Positions 8,088-16,011 of a DNA stretch of 41,823 nt are shown piece after piece. A model generated the notes under the pieces. It was not told where the DNA came from, made no database searches, and saw only the letters and a program-made list of their open reading frames with translations. A program made the position numbers and the translations under genes. Numbering within the stretch: position 1 is the first letter of the stretch; every line of letters begins with the position of its first letter. Source of the DNA: Pseudomonadota bacterium. GTDB lineage: Bacteria > Pseudomonadota > Gammaproteobacteria > Steroidobacterales > Woeseiaceae. The stretch is from positions 65,196 through 107,018 of the forward strand of contig JADFHE010000002.1 in assembly GCA_022567295.1 (NCBI GenBank). The letters are read 5' to 3'.

Positions 8088-9886
8088 TAGCGACGCACCG
8101 GCTTCCTGATCTTCAAGGTTCGAATCCTGTCGGCCAGTGTCGTCGGCCGAACGCCGAGCAGTTCAGCCGCCCCTCCGGGGCCCGACACCTTCCAGTTCGC
8201 CTGCTCCAGCGCCCTAACAGTATTGTTCCGTTGATACTCCCGCATATTCTTTTCGGTCAGCACTTCATTATTGGTCAATGCGACTTCAGCAATTTCATCG
8301 ATTTCAGATTTAAGTCCCGGCATCGACAGATCCAGTCGCAGAACCTTTCCGGTTGAGAGAATGACAGCACGCTCGATTACATTCTTCAATTCACGCACGT
8401 TACCGGGCCAGTTGTAGGCGCGAAGATTAGCAGTTTGCGCGCGCGTCAAAGCCAGGCCTTCACGGCCAAAATCGGTACAGGTCTGCTCTAGAAAGTGTTG
8501 CGCGAGTTGCACTATGTCCTCGCCACGCTCACGCAATGGCGGCACGTCGATAGGAAAAACGCTGATTCGGTAGAAGAGGTCCTCGCGAAAATCGCCGTCA
8601 ACAATAAGTTGTTCGAGGTTTCGATTGGTAGCCACTATGACACGAACATCGACGCGGCGAGTAATGTCATCACCGACACGCTCGAATTCGCTCTCCTGCA
8701 AAACCCGCAATAACTTGCCTTGCAGTTCCATTGGTATTTCGCCAATTTCATCAAGGAAAATCGTTCCGCCGTCAGCTAGCTGAAACCGGCCAATCCTGTC
8801 TCGATGTGCGCCCGTGAAGGCGCCTCTCACATGGCCAAAGAATTCGCTCTCAAACAATTCCTTGGGAATGGACGCACAGTTGACCTTGACCAGCGGCCCG
8901 TCTGCACGGGGACTTTGCAGGTGGATAGCATGCGCTACGAGTTCTTTACCGACACCGGACTCGCCCTGCACGAGAACGGTCGCCGGCGTTTCGGCTACGG
9001 CCTCCACCCTCTTCATCATCCGGCGCAGCGCGGGGCTGGTACCCACGATGTGACCGAAGTTCATCGCAACATTTACTTCTTCACGAAGGTAATCGCGTTC
9101 GCGCTCCAACTCTTCCCGAAGTCTCGCGTTCTCGGCCAACGTGCGACGGAGATCTCTTTCAGCCCGGCGGCGATCGGTCACATCTTTGGAGGCAACCAGC
9201 ATTTGGTCAACCTTGCCGTCCTCATCGCGATGCGAAATTGCTGACATGACAAGATCAAGAACAGTGCCATCTTTTGCCAGCATCTGGCGTTCAAGATTGT
9301 TGAAGTCACCCTCGCTGATCAAGTCTTTCATGCGTCCATCGGCGTAATATTTTCGATCGCGTACGCTGAAGAAATCGGTGATAGGTCTGCCGACAACGTC
9401 TGCTCTTTGGAATCCCAGTTTCTGTAACCAATGATCAGTAACGGTAACGATCAGGCCATCGCCGTCAACCGTGTGCAGCATTGCGGGGGTTGCCCGGTAC
9501 AACGTCCGGTATTTGAAGTTTGCCCGCGCCTGATCGGATATCTCCGCGTACATGGCAACGGTACGCAAAAATTCTCCTTCGCGGTCGTATTCAACAATCG
9601 CATTGGTCATGCAGTCGACGACCTCTCCCGATTTTGTGACAAAGCTTATGGGCTTGTCTTCGAGTTTTCCGGTCCGCCGCAAAGCCGGTCGTAACTCATC
9701 ACGAACGCGAGCAGCGCTTTCCGGCGTTGTGAACTCTTCCGGACTTCGGCCAACCATGTCGTCGCGGTCGTAACCCAGCCTCGCAAGCATCGCGTCATTT
9801 ACATCAAGGTACACGCCATCCTCAGCAATGGATGTCGCCATCGCCGGCGACTTGCGAAACAGCCATTGATAGTCGTCTTGGGTCAT
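8087..9886 (-). CDS. Sigma-54-dependent activator with two PAS sensor domains
   Basis: A 599-residue enhancer-binding protein. Two PAS domains (about residues 8-120 and 125-240), a charged coiled-coil linker (about 240-275) and a AAA+ domain (about 280-510) come in order. The AAA+ domain has Walker A GESGVGKE near 308, the sigma-54-contacting GAFTGA loop near 355, and Walker B TIFLDE near 376. A C-terminal Fis-type helix-turn-helix of FhlA type (GGAAELLGVRPTTLADRIRTL) follows. PAS instead of a receiver domain means it senses a small molecule, redox state or ligand rather than being phosphorylated. I prefer the ATG at 9886; a GTG at 9895 is possible, and neither has a clear ribosome binding site. 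The three operators just upstream suggest autoregulation. Confidence 0.92.
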   Translation of the reverse strand: MTQDDYQWLFRKSPAMATSIAEDGVYLDVNDAMLARLGYDRDDMVGRSPEEFTTPESAARVRDELRPALRRTGKLEDKPISFVTKSGEVVDCMTNAIVEYDREGEFLRTVAMYAEISDQARANFKYRTLYRATPAMLHTVDGDGLIVTVTDHWLQKLGFQRADVVGRPITDFFSVRDRKYYADGRMKDLISEGDFNNLERQMLAKDGTVLDLVMSAISHRDEDGKVDQMLVASKDVTDRRRAERDLRRTLAENARLREELERERDYLREEVNVAMNFGHIVGTSPALRRMMKRVEAVAETPATVLVQGESGVGKELVAHAIHLQSPRADGPLVKVNCASIPKELFESEFFGHVRGAFTGAHRDRIGRFQLADGGTIFLDEIGEIPMELQGKLLRVLQESEFERVGDDITRRVDVRVIVATNRNLEQLIVDGDFREDLFYRISVFPIDVPPLRERGEDIVQLAQHFLEQTCTDFGREGLALTRAQTANLRAYNWPGNVRELKNVIERAVILSTGKVLRLDLSMPGLKSEIDEIAEVALTNNEVLTEKNMREYQRNNTVRALEQANWKVSGPGGAAELLGVRPTTLADRIRTLKIRKPVRR

Positions 9887-9900
9887 TACGCGCACAGTCT

Positions 9901-9955
9901 ATACGGTTTTTCGTAAATAGTGTTACGGATTTTCGTAATTTACGATATTCCGTAA
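9901..9955. promoter_or_regulatory. Three tandem inverted repeats, likely activator binding sites
   Basis: Three copies of TTACG-N6-CGTAA occur in a row: 9901-9916 (first arm imperfect, ATACG), 9923-9938 (perfect) and 9940-9955 (perfect). All have the same 6-nt spacer; centres are 22 and 17 bp apart. They fill the space immediately upstream of the activator gene and lie about 50-100 bp before the sigma-54 promoter at 10002. This is the usual distance for upstream activating sites. The stretch to the promoter is AT-rich and could bend. Binding by the neighbouring activator is inferred from position. Confidence 0.8.
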
Positions 9956-10001
9956 TATCGATAAACGAGATAAGACTTTGTTTTAAAAGCTTTTTCAAAG
10001 T

Positions 10002-10017
10002 TGGCATGGCTTGTGCA
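10002..10017 (+). promoter_or_regulatory. Sigma-54 (-24/-12) promoter
   Basis: TGGCATGGCTTGTGCA matches the sigma-54 consensus TGGCAC-N5-TTGCA. The invariant GG (-24) and GC (-12) are correctly spaced, with only two mismatches (T for C, G for T). It points toward the small peptide gene at 10091, giving an expected start near 10028 and a leader of about 60 nt. The adjacent sigma-54 activator gene and the three upstream operators strongly support a real promoter. Confidence 0.85.
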
Positions 10018-10090
10018 TTATGAAGATCGAAACCTAACTATTCGCTGCGGCCCACGAACCGTGCGGCGCTGCCCAAACAAGGACATCATC

Positions 10091-10228
10091 ATGAAAAGCA
10101 AAATTTTTGAGAACGGACTCGCCATTTTGGGCGCTTTGATAATCATCGTCGGCGTTTCTGCCGCTGCCAATACGGCACTGGCTGGCAACATGGGCACACT
10201 TGAAATGCATCGTTCAGCCCAAAAGTAA
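10091..10228 (+). CDS. 45-residue exported or membrane-anchored peptide under sigma-54 control
   Basis: Small gene with a good ribosome binding site (AAGGA, about 8 nt before the ATG). The product has a short basic/polar N-terminus (MKSKIFENG), one hydrophobic segment (about residues 9-28) and an A-L-A motif at 29-31. A 14-residue polar tail GNMGTLEMHRSAQK follows. It can be read as a signal peptide cut after Ala31 that releases a tiny peptide, or as a single-pass membrane peptide. I do not recognise a family. It is divergent from the sigma-54 activator and directly behind the -24/-12 promoter, so it is likely the activator's main target. The reading frame extends upstream to 10001, but that start would lie inside the promoter. 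Confidence 0.72.
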   Translation: MKSKIFENGLAILGALIIIVGVSAAANTALAGNMGTLEMHRSAQK

Positions 10229-10619
10229 GGCCGTAACGAATCCTCTCCGGTAACTTGCCGGCCAGATCTCTCCCCCTGACATTCTGGCTGGCGACTCCGG
10301 GGACTCACCGACAGGAAGACGGTGAAAAACGGACCAGGATGGTCCGGCGGCACCCCCCTGCCGTTATCTTTGAGGCGCCGGAGACCGTTCCGTATCGGAT
10401 CGGCCCGCTGAATCAACTTCTGAATTCAGTTCTTCGGCGCCTTTATTTATCTCGGTTGAGAATCCCTGTGCTGTTCGGCACGATGGCCGCGATGCTCTGC
10501 ACCGCGCAGACTGATCATTACCCGGAGCTGCCGTAACCAGTGGCGCACCCATGCGACTTCGTCCGTTTTCAACCGTCAGATGAACGGCCTGTCTGATCTT
10601 TGCCCAAGCGATCGTTAAG
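10229..10619 (+). other. 391-bp region without a convincing gene; holds three hairpins
   Basis: No supported coding region. A frame open from 10255 to 10536 gives a low-complexity, basic, unrecognisable product without a good ribosome binding site, so I do not call it. The notable content is the hairpin group at 10305-10371, described separately. A short CCGG-N7-CCGG palindrome lies near 10248-10262. The right part (about 10440-10619) shows nothing I can interpret; it is downstream of both flanking genes, which converge here. Confidence 0.6.
10305..10371 (+). ncRNA. Possible CsrA-binding RNA: two hairpins with CAGGA(A/T)G, then a terminator-like hairpin
   Basis: Hairpin 1 pairs TCACCG (10305-10310) with CGGTGA (10320-10325) around the loop ACAGGAAGA. 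Hairpin 2 pairs CGGACC (10330-10335) with GGTCCG (10341-10346) around AGGAT. Hairpin 3 pairs CGGCA (10348-10352) with TGCCG (10359-10363) around six C and is followed by TTATCTTT. CAGGAAG and CAGGATG are forms of the CsrB/CsrC repeat that binds CsrA/RsmA, which needs GGA in a loop. It could be the 3' untranslated part of the sigma-54 transcript or a separate small RNA. Only two sites are present, far fewer than in CsrB. Confidence 0.4.
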
Positions 10620-11528
10620 TCACGTGTCGCCAATCGAAAGGTGCAAGTCCAGGAACTCGAGCGTCCGACGCCATGCGTCCTCTGCTGAGTCAGCCTCATA
10701 ATTTCGGCCCGTCGGGTTAGCAAATGCATGCCCGACGCCCGGGTATACATGGATATCGTGGTTCTTGCGCAGTCGCTGCAGCGCATCTCTGAACGCCTCC
10801 ACGGACTCGACCTTGATGCTACGGTCTTCTGCACCAAACAGGCCCAGAATGGGAGCACCTATCGGGCGCAACAGATCCTCGTCAGCCGTGACCTGGCCGT
10901 AATAGATAACGGCTGCATCCAGCCCTTCAGGGAAGAGTTGCGCTGTGTTCAATGACCAGCCACCACCGAAACACCAGCCGATCGAACCGACCCGCGGTGC
11001 GCTAGCACTTATGCTGACAAACGCGAAAGCGGCTCGGATGTTTTCTTTGGCCGGCTCAGGGTCTTCGATCACCTCCATCATGAGTGCCCGAGCCATTCCA
11101 GCCGTATTGGCCACTTCGCCATGGAAGAGATCGACCGCGAATACGATGTAGCCTTCACCAGCGAGCCGATTAGCCATGGACCGAATATTGTCATTCAGTC
11201 CCCACCATTCGTGGATCATGATGACCGCTGGCAGTGGTTCAAACATATCCGCAGGCGCTGAAAAAAAGCCGTAGACCAACTCGTTCTTGTACTCCGTGTA
11301 GGCCATGGTTTGTGAAATAACAGGCCGCGCAGGCCTGACCTCCGCCCCGGCACTTGGCTCGGTGGTATCGTCGGCATGCTCGTTGAACATCGCGTCAGCA
11401 TTGGCGAGTGCAGCCGCTGTCGCAGTATCAGCAGCGCCGGACTGGCCGGAATCGCAGCCACCAAGTAACGATGCCCAAAACCAGATCATTGAAATAAGTC
11501 CAGTGAGCGAAATCCTGCCCCTATTCAT
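10620..11528 (-). CDS. Dienelactone hydrolase-family lipoprotein
   Basis: A 302-residue alpha/beta hydrolase. The lipoprotein signal ends in LLGGC, so it is probably membrane-tethered outside the cytoplasm. The dienelactone hydrolase fold is seen in VIMIHEWWGLNDNIRSMANRLA (oxyanion region), GSIGWCFGGGWSLN (nucleophile Cys in G-x-C-x-G), the Asp in GAEDRSI and the His in GVGHAF, giving a Cys-Asp-His triad. The start at 11528 has AGGAAAG 7-8 nt upstream; the open frame reaches further 5' but would run into the antiporter gene. Divergent from the Kef-type antiporter with 132 bp between. True substrate unknown; DLH-family members act on many esters. Confidence 0.87.
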   Translation of the reverse strand: MNRGRISLTGLISMIWFWASLLGGCDSGQSGAADTATAAALANADAMFNEHADDTTEPSAGAEVRPARPVISQTMAYTEYKNELVYGFFSAPADMFEPLPAVIMIHEWWGLNDNIRSMANRLAGEGYIVFAVDLFHGEVANTAGMARALMMEVIEDPEPAKENIRAAFAFVSISASAPRVGSIGWCFGGGWSLNTAQLFPEGLDAAVIYYGQVTADEDLLRPIGAPILGLFGAEDRSIKVESVEAFRDALQRLRKNHDIHVYPGVGHAFANPTGRNYEADSAEDAWRRTLEFLDLHLSIGDT

Positions 11529-11660
11529 ATGTCTTTCCTGTCCAAACGGTCCAGATTTTCGCCGCGACAACTGCGGCGGCGAAACCCAGTGTAATAGAAA
11601 ATTGAGGCAATAGGCGATGCCTGCTTTAGACTGTGCCGTTGCCAATAAAACGGAGCTGGA

Positions 11661-13430
11661 ATGACCTTGCTTGTCCAGACGCTGATTTTCCTGCTTGCCG
11701 CGGTTATCGCCGTGCCACTCAGCCGGCGCCTTGGTCTTGGCTCCGTACTCGGCTACCTCGCAGCCGGAATCATCATCGGCCCATTCGGTTTTGCCTTTGT
11801 CCGCGACCCTGACTACATTTTTCACTTTGCCGAGCTCGGCGTTGTGTTCCTGCTTTTTATTGTGGGGCTTGAGCTTAAACCTTCCCGACTCTGGGTGCTC
11901 CGACGCATCGTATTCGGCCTCGGCGCTGCACAGGTCTTCACCTCGGCGCTCGCTATCGCATTGGTTGCCTGGGTATTCGGCTTCAGCATGAATACTGCGA
12001 TCGTTGCCGGACTGATACTTGGGCTGTCGTCCACGGCGTTCGTATTGCAGATGCTGGCCGAGAAAAAGCAGCTCAGTACGAGTCACGGCCGGTCCGCATT
12101 TTCCATACTATTGTTTCAGGATCTGGTGGCGATTCCGCTGATCGCGGTATTGCCATTACTCGGCCCCAATGCGTCGTTCGACGATGGCGTCAATTTTATG
12201 CAGCTTGGGCTGATGGCCGCGACGATCGGCGGGCTCATTATTGGTGGGCGCTATTTTCTCTCACCAGCACTTAGAGTGGCAGCAAGATCGGGGATTCCAG
12301 AAATCTTTACGGCGACGGCATTGCTGGTCGTCATCGGTGCCGCGCTGCTCATGCAAGTAGCCGGCATGTCGATGGTTCTCGGTGCATTTATCGCGGGCAT
12401 GATGCTCGCCGACTCGGAGTACCGCCATCAGCTCGAAGCTGACATCGCTCCATTCAAGGGTTTATTGCTCGGGCTCTTCTTCATAGCCGTCGGCATGTCT
12501 GTCAACGTCGGACTGCTTCTGGAAATCCCAGGGCGGATCATCTTGATAGTTACGTTGCTCATGGTCACGAAGGCCATCGTCCTGTTTCCGCTGGCACTGC
12601 TGTTCGGATTGTGTAACCGCGCCGCAGCGCTGAAACTTTCTGCCGTTCTCGCCCAAGGCGGTGAATTCGCTTTTGTACTGCTCGCTATCGCTGCCGGCGA
12701 GTCGGTGTTGCCACAGTCCGTTATCGACGAATTGATACTTGCGGTCGCGATCTCAATGCTGATGACGCCGTTTATTTATGCAGCAGCCGAAGCTGCCGGT
12801 GGAAAAATAACAAAACCGGATGAACGAGAATTCGACGTGCCCGCAGACAACCACAAGGAAGTATTGATCGTTGGCTTCGGCCGCGTGGGTCAGGTCATCG
12901 GCCGCCTGCTAAATATCGTCGGCAACTCCTTCACGGCATTGGAGCTGGATTCGTCACAAGTCGAATTTGTACGGCGATACGGCGCGACGGTGCACTACGG
13001 AGACGCTTCCCGGCTGGAAGTGCTGCGAGCCGCCGGTGCCGAGCACGCGAAGATATTTGTCCTGGCAGTATCTGACCTGGAAGAATCGATGAAAATAGCC
13101 GAAGCTGTCTTGCGCAACTTTCCACACCTGACAATAGTCGCACGAGCACGCAACCGCCGGCACGCGCACAAGCTGATGAGTCTGGGAATCGAACACATTT
13201 TCCGCGAGACGTTGTTGTCGAGCCTGGCAATGTCAGAGCATATACTGAAAAGTCTTGGCCAGAGTCCAGAAGACGCGAAGCACATTATTGATACTTTTTA
13301 CGAACGGGATTCACGACTGCTCACCGAGCAACACGCAATACACGATTCGGAAGAAAAATTGATTCAATCAGCGAAAGATACTGCAGCAGAACTTGAGTCT
13401 TTGCTGCGACGCGACAAGCGAGAAAATTAG
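11661..13430 (+). CDS. CPA2-family monovalent cation:proton antiporter with RCK domain (Kef type)
   Basis: Inner-membrane K+ (or Na+)/H+ antiporter, 589 residues. The N-terminal two thirds holds 12-13 hydrophobic segments, including LGLSSTAFVLQMLAEK and LFQDLVAIPLIAVLPLL, typical of CPA2 exchangers. An RCK/TrkA-N nucleotide-binding domain starts near residue 395 (VLIVGFGRVGQVIGRLL, a Rossmann GxGxxG, then YGDASRLEVLRAAGA). GGAG precedes the ATG. KefB and KefC are gated by glutathione adducts with an ancillary quinone reductase; no KefF/KefG-like gene is nearby, so glutathione control is unproven. I leave the symbol empty because KefB, KefC and YbaL types cannot be told apart here. Confidence 0.9.
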   Translation: MTLLVQTLIFLLAAVIAVPLSRRLGLGSVLGYLAAGIIIGPFGFAFVRDPDYIFHFAELGVVFLLFIVGLELKPSRLWVLRRIVFGLGAAQVFTSALAIALVAWVFGFSMNTAIVAGLILGLSSTAFVLQMLAEKKQLSTSHGRSAFSILLFQDLVAIPLIAVLPLLGPNASFDDGVNFMQLGLMAATIGGLIIGGRYFLSPALRVAARSGIPEIFTATALLVVIGAALLMQVAGMSMVLGAFIAGMMLADSEYRHQLEADIAPFKGLLLGLFFIAVGMSVNVGLLLEIPGRIILIVTLLMVTKAIVLFPLALLFGLCNRAAALKLSAVLAQGGEFAFVLLAIAAGESVLPQSVIDELILAVAISMLMTPFIYAAAEAAGGKITKPDEREFDVPADNHKEVLIVGFGRVGQVIGRLLNIVGNSFTALELDSSQVEFVRRYGATVHYGDASRLEVLRAAGAEHAKIFVLAVSDLEESMKIAEAVLRNFPHLTIVARARNRRHAHKLMSLGIEHIFRETLLSSLAMSEHILKSLGQSPEDAKHIIDTFYERDSRLLTEQHAIHDSEEKLIQSAKDTAAELESLLRRDKREN

Positions 13431-13438
13431 CGCCTCGG

Positions 13439-13594
13439 TTACCATTCGTCGTCGTCGTTCCATTCCTTTAATTTGCTTTTATCGACTTGATCCCACTGCC
13501 GGTCGCTCTGCCGCATGTAGCCCACTACCTTCGCAATTGTGTAGATAACGACGAGCGCAATAAAGACTAAGAGAAATGTCAGCCCATCAGGCAT
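13439..13594 (-). CDS. Small single-pass membrane protein (51 residues)
   Basis: The N-terminus MPDGLTFLLVFIALVVIYTIAK is one membrane helix, followed by a charged, Trp-containing cytoplasmic-type tail ending KLKEWNDDDEW. I chose the ATG at 13594 because GAGG lies about 8 nt upstream and the helix then sits at the N-terminus. A longer frame to 13663 would add 23 unlikely residues over the MATE gene. It ends 8 bp from the antiporter stop, convergent with it, and is divergent from the MATE gene. I do not recognise a named family. Confidence 0.68.
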   Translation of the reverse strand: MPDGLTFLLVFIALVVIYTIAKVVGYMRQSDRQWDQVDKSKLKEWNDDDEW

Positions 13595-13627
13595 GATAGC
13601 AACCTCGTGGTGTACCGATGCATTGTA

Positions 13628-15043
13628 ATGAACAACACTATCGAACAACAATCGCTCTGGCACCGCACCACGTCCTTCGTGCGCGAGGCGCTGCGCGACA
13701 ATGACGAGGATTTCACGTCAGGCCCCATCGGTCGAGCTCTCGGCCTGCTTGCCATTCCGATGATGCTCGAAATGGCGATGGAATCGATCTTCGCTGTCGT
13801 TGATATCGCGTTTGTCTCACGCCTGGGAACCGATGCCATCGCTGCGGTTGGAATTACTGAAGCGCTTATTACTGTCTTGTACGGGATAGCAATTGGCCTC
13901 GGCATGGGTCTGACCGCGATGGTGTCGCGCAGGATTGGCGCAAACGATGCTGTCGGCGCAGCTCAGGTAACCGGACAAGCGATCTGGATCGGCGCATTAT
14001 TATCTGTCGCGATCGGCATCGCTGGCGTCGCCTATGCGCGCGATCTATTGGAGATAATGGGCGCTTCGCCTAGCGTCGTGGAGCAAGGCACGGGATTTAC
14101 CGCCGTTCTGCTTGGCGGGTCAGTCAGCATCATCTATTTGTTCCTGTTGAACGCCGCGTTTCGCGGCGCTGGCGACGCGACCGTCGCACTGCGGTCACTC
14201 TGTCTGGCCAACGGCATCAATATCGTTCTGGATCCCTGCCTTATTTTTGGGCTCGGGCCCTTTCCGGAGATGGGCGTCACCGGCGCTGCTGTCGCAACAA
14301 CGATCGGCCGCGGTATTGGTGTTTTGTATCAGCTTTGGTACCTCATGAACGGCCGCGGCCGAATTAAGTTTCATTCGCGATATTTGCGATTCAATCTATC
14401 ACTTGCGCTGCGCATGGTTCGAATCTCGATTGGGGGAATCGGCCAGTTCATCATTGCGACGGCAAGCTGGATTGCCGTGATGCGTATCGTGGCAATCTAC
14501 GGCAGCAGTGCGATCGCTGCGTACACGATCGCGCTGCGCATGATGGAATTCATCTTCCTGCCAGCCTGGGGACTGGGTAATGCCGCAGCAACGCTTGTTG
14601 GTCAGAATCTCGGCGCCAACAAACCGGACCGTGCAGAAAAATCTGCCTGGAAGGCTGCAAAATACAATGCAATCTTCATGACCGTTACAGGCATATTATT
14701 AATCATCTTCGCAGAATTTATTACCGGGCTTTTCACAAACGAACCGGACGTGCTGAGGTGGGGCACGAGTTGCATGCAGATACTGGGTCTTGGATTCCCA
14801 ATGTACGCGATTGGCATGGTCGTCGTGCAGGCATTGAATGGGGCGGGCGATACCACCACACCGGTAGTGCTGAACCTGATCTGTTTCTGGCTCGTACAGA
14901 TACCTGCAGCGTATTGGCTCGCGACGAAAATGTCACTCGGCCCGAATGGTGCCTTTATCGCGATAGTTGTTGCAGAATCGCTGTTGACCATCCTCGCAGC
15001 AATCATGTTTCGAAGAGGTACCTGGAAACTGCAGGCAGTTTAA
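13628..15043 (+). CDS. MATE-family efflux transporter
   Basis: Multidrug/toxin extrusion antiporter of the inner membrane, about 471 residues with 12 predicted helices. Two homologous halves begin at GPIGRALGLLAIPMMLEMAM and around LSLALRMVRISIGGIGQF. Signature segments include NAAFRGAGDATVALRSL and the second-half counterpart QALNGAGDTTTPVVLNL. Exports cationic compounds in exchange for H+ or Na+. The start is uncertain: the ATG at 13628 gives a normal N-terminus, and a GTG at 13607 would add seven residues. Neither has a strong ribosome binding site. The neighbouring ABC ATPase starts about 100 bp downstream. Confidence 0.92.
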   Translation: MNNTIEQQSLWHRTTSFVREALRDNDEDFTSGPIGRALGLLAIPMMLEMAMESIFAVVDIAFVSRLGTDAIAAVGITEALITVLYGIAIGLGMGLTAMVSRRIGANDAVGAAQVTGQAIWIGALLSVAIGIAGVAYARDLLEIMGASPSVVEQGTGFTAVLLGGSVSIIYLFLLNAAFRGAGDATVALRSLCLANGINIVLDPCLIFGLGPFPEMGVTGAAVATTIGRGIGVLYQLWYLMNGRGRIKFHSRYLRFNLSLALRMVRISIGGIGQFIIATASWIAVMRIVAIYGSSAIAAYTIALRMMEFIFLPAWGLGNAAATLVGQNLGANKPDRAEKSAWKAAKYNAIFMTVTGILLIIFAEFITGLFTNEPDVLRWGTSCMQILGLGFPMYAIGMVVVQALNGAGDTTTPVVLNLICFWLVQIPAAYWLATKMSLGPNGAFIAIVVAESLLTILAAIMFRRGTWKLQAV

Positions 15044-15146
15044 GCCAGCGTTTTCGCACCGGCTGCATAACTCAAGGACAACTTGATGACGGACTTATCT
15101 GGACGCCGAATAATTTCAGCAGTGAAATTCAGGATCACTTGACCCG

Positions 15147-15947
15147 GTGTCGGACGCCAAGCTCATAGAAATACGTGACGCGACAATTTGGCGCGGCTCA
15201 AGCTGTGTTTTCAAGAATTTCAATCTCGACATCGAACAGCACGAGCGCGTGGCGATACTCGGCCCAAACGGGTCAGGCAAAACAACGCTCCTAAAAATTA
15301 TCAATCGTGAGCTGTACCCTGTAGTCAATCCTGGCACCTACGTGCGTATTCTTGGGAAGGAAAATTGGAACGTCTGGGAATTGCGCAAGCAGATCGGTAT
15401 CGTGTCGAACGACTTGCAACAACGCTACACGCCGACAACGTCAGCCATCGAAGTCGTCGTTTCCGGGTTTCACTCCAGTATCGGAGTCCACGGCGTTCTC
15501 GCCAATCGCGTTACGCCTGAGCAAGTGGGCGCAGCAACAAGATCGCTTTCCGATATGGGCATCGAGTCTTTACGCAATACACCGTTAAAGCGCATGTCCT
15601 CAGGCGAGCAGCGCCGCTGCATGCTGGCGCGCGCGCTAGTCCATGACCCAAACACGCTCATTCTCGATGAACCGACGTCAGGACTGGATTTCGCTGCCAG
15701 CTTCGACTATCTCGATCGTATCCGACGACTCGCTCAGAAAGGTCGCAATATAGTCATCGTGACGCACCATCTGAATGAGATACCGCCGGAAGTTGATCGC
15801 GTCATCCTGCTGCAAGACGGAAAAATCGCAGCTGACGGGTCGAAGTCCAGTGTTCTGGCCAGTGAAATACTCAGCAGTGTTTACGAGACACCGATTCGTG
15901 TTGCCGAGATTGACGGTTACTACCTGGCCTACCCGGGCGAGGCCTGA
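15147..15947 (+). CDS. Stand-alone ABC transporter ATP-binding protein (ModF/YlmA-like)
   Basis: A 266-residue ATPase with all motifs: Walker A GPNGSGKTT (39-47), signature MSSGEQ (150-155), Walker B LILDEP (171-176) and the H-loop His207 in VTHH. The sequence resembles the YlmA/ModF-like group, in which the ATPase occurs without an adjacent permease. None is encoded here, so the transported substrate, if any, is unknown. It starts with GTG (MSDAKLIEIRDATIW). Same strand as the MATE gene upstream and the NERD gene downstream, but with gaps of about 100 and 65 bp, so an operon is not certain. Confidence 0.85.
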   Translation: MSDAKLIEIRDATIWRGSSCVFKNFNLDIEQHERVAILGPNGSGKTTLLKIINRELYPVVNPGTYVRILGKENWNVWELRKQIGIVSNDLQQRYTPTTSAIEVVVSGFHSSIGVHGVLANRVTPEQVGAATRSLSDMGIESLRNTPLKRMSSGEQRRCMLARALVHDPNTLILDEPTSGLDFAASFDYLDRIRRLAQKGRNIVIVTHHLNEIPPEVDRVILLQDGKIAADGSKSSVLASEILSSVYETPIRVAEIDGYYLAYPGEA

Positions 15948-16011
15948 CCAAGATTCAAAACCGTGACCTGATACGATACATCGGGTGCTTCCTGAGCCTA
16001 TTCTGCTTACT

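Noticed and set aside
8117-8127. GGTTCGAATCC, identical to a tRNA T-loop/arm motif
   Set aside because: It lies in the coding sequence of the sigma-54 activator's helix-turn-helix; no D-arm, anticodon arm or acceptor stem can be formed around it.
10255-10536. 93-codon open frame between the peptide and the dienelactone hydrolase genes
   Set aside because: Basic, low-complexity product with no recognisable family, no good ribosome binding site, and it crosses the hairpin group; its reality cannot be supported.
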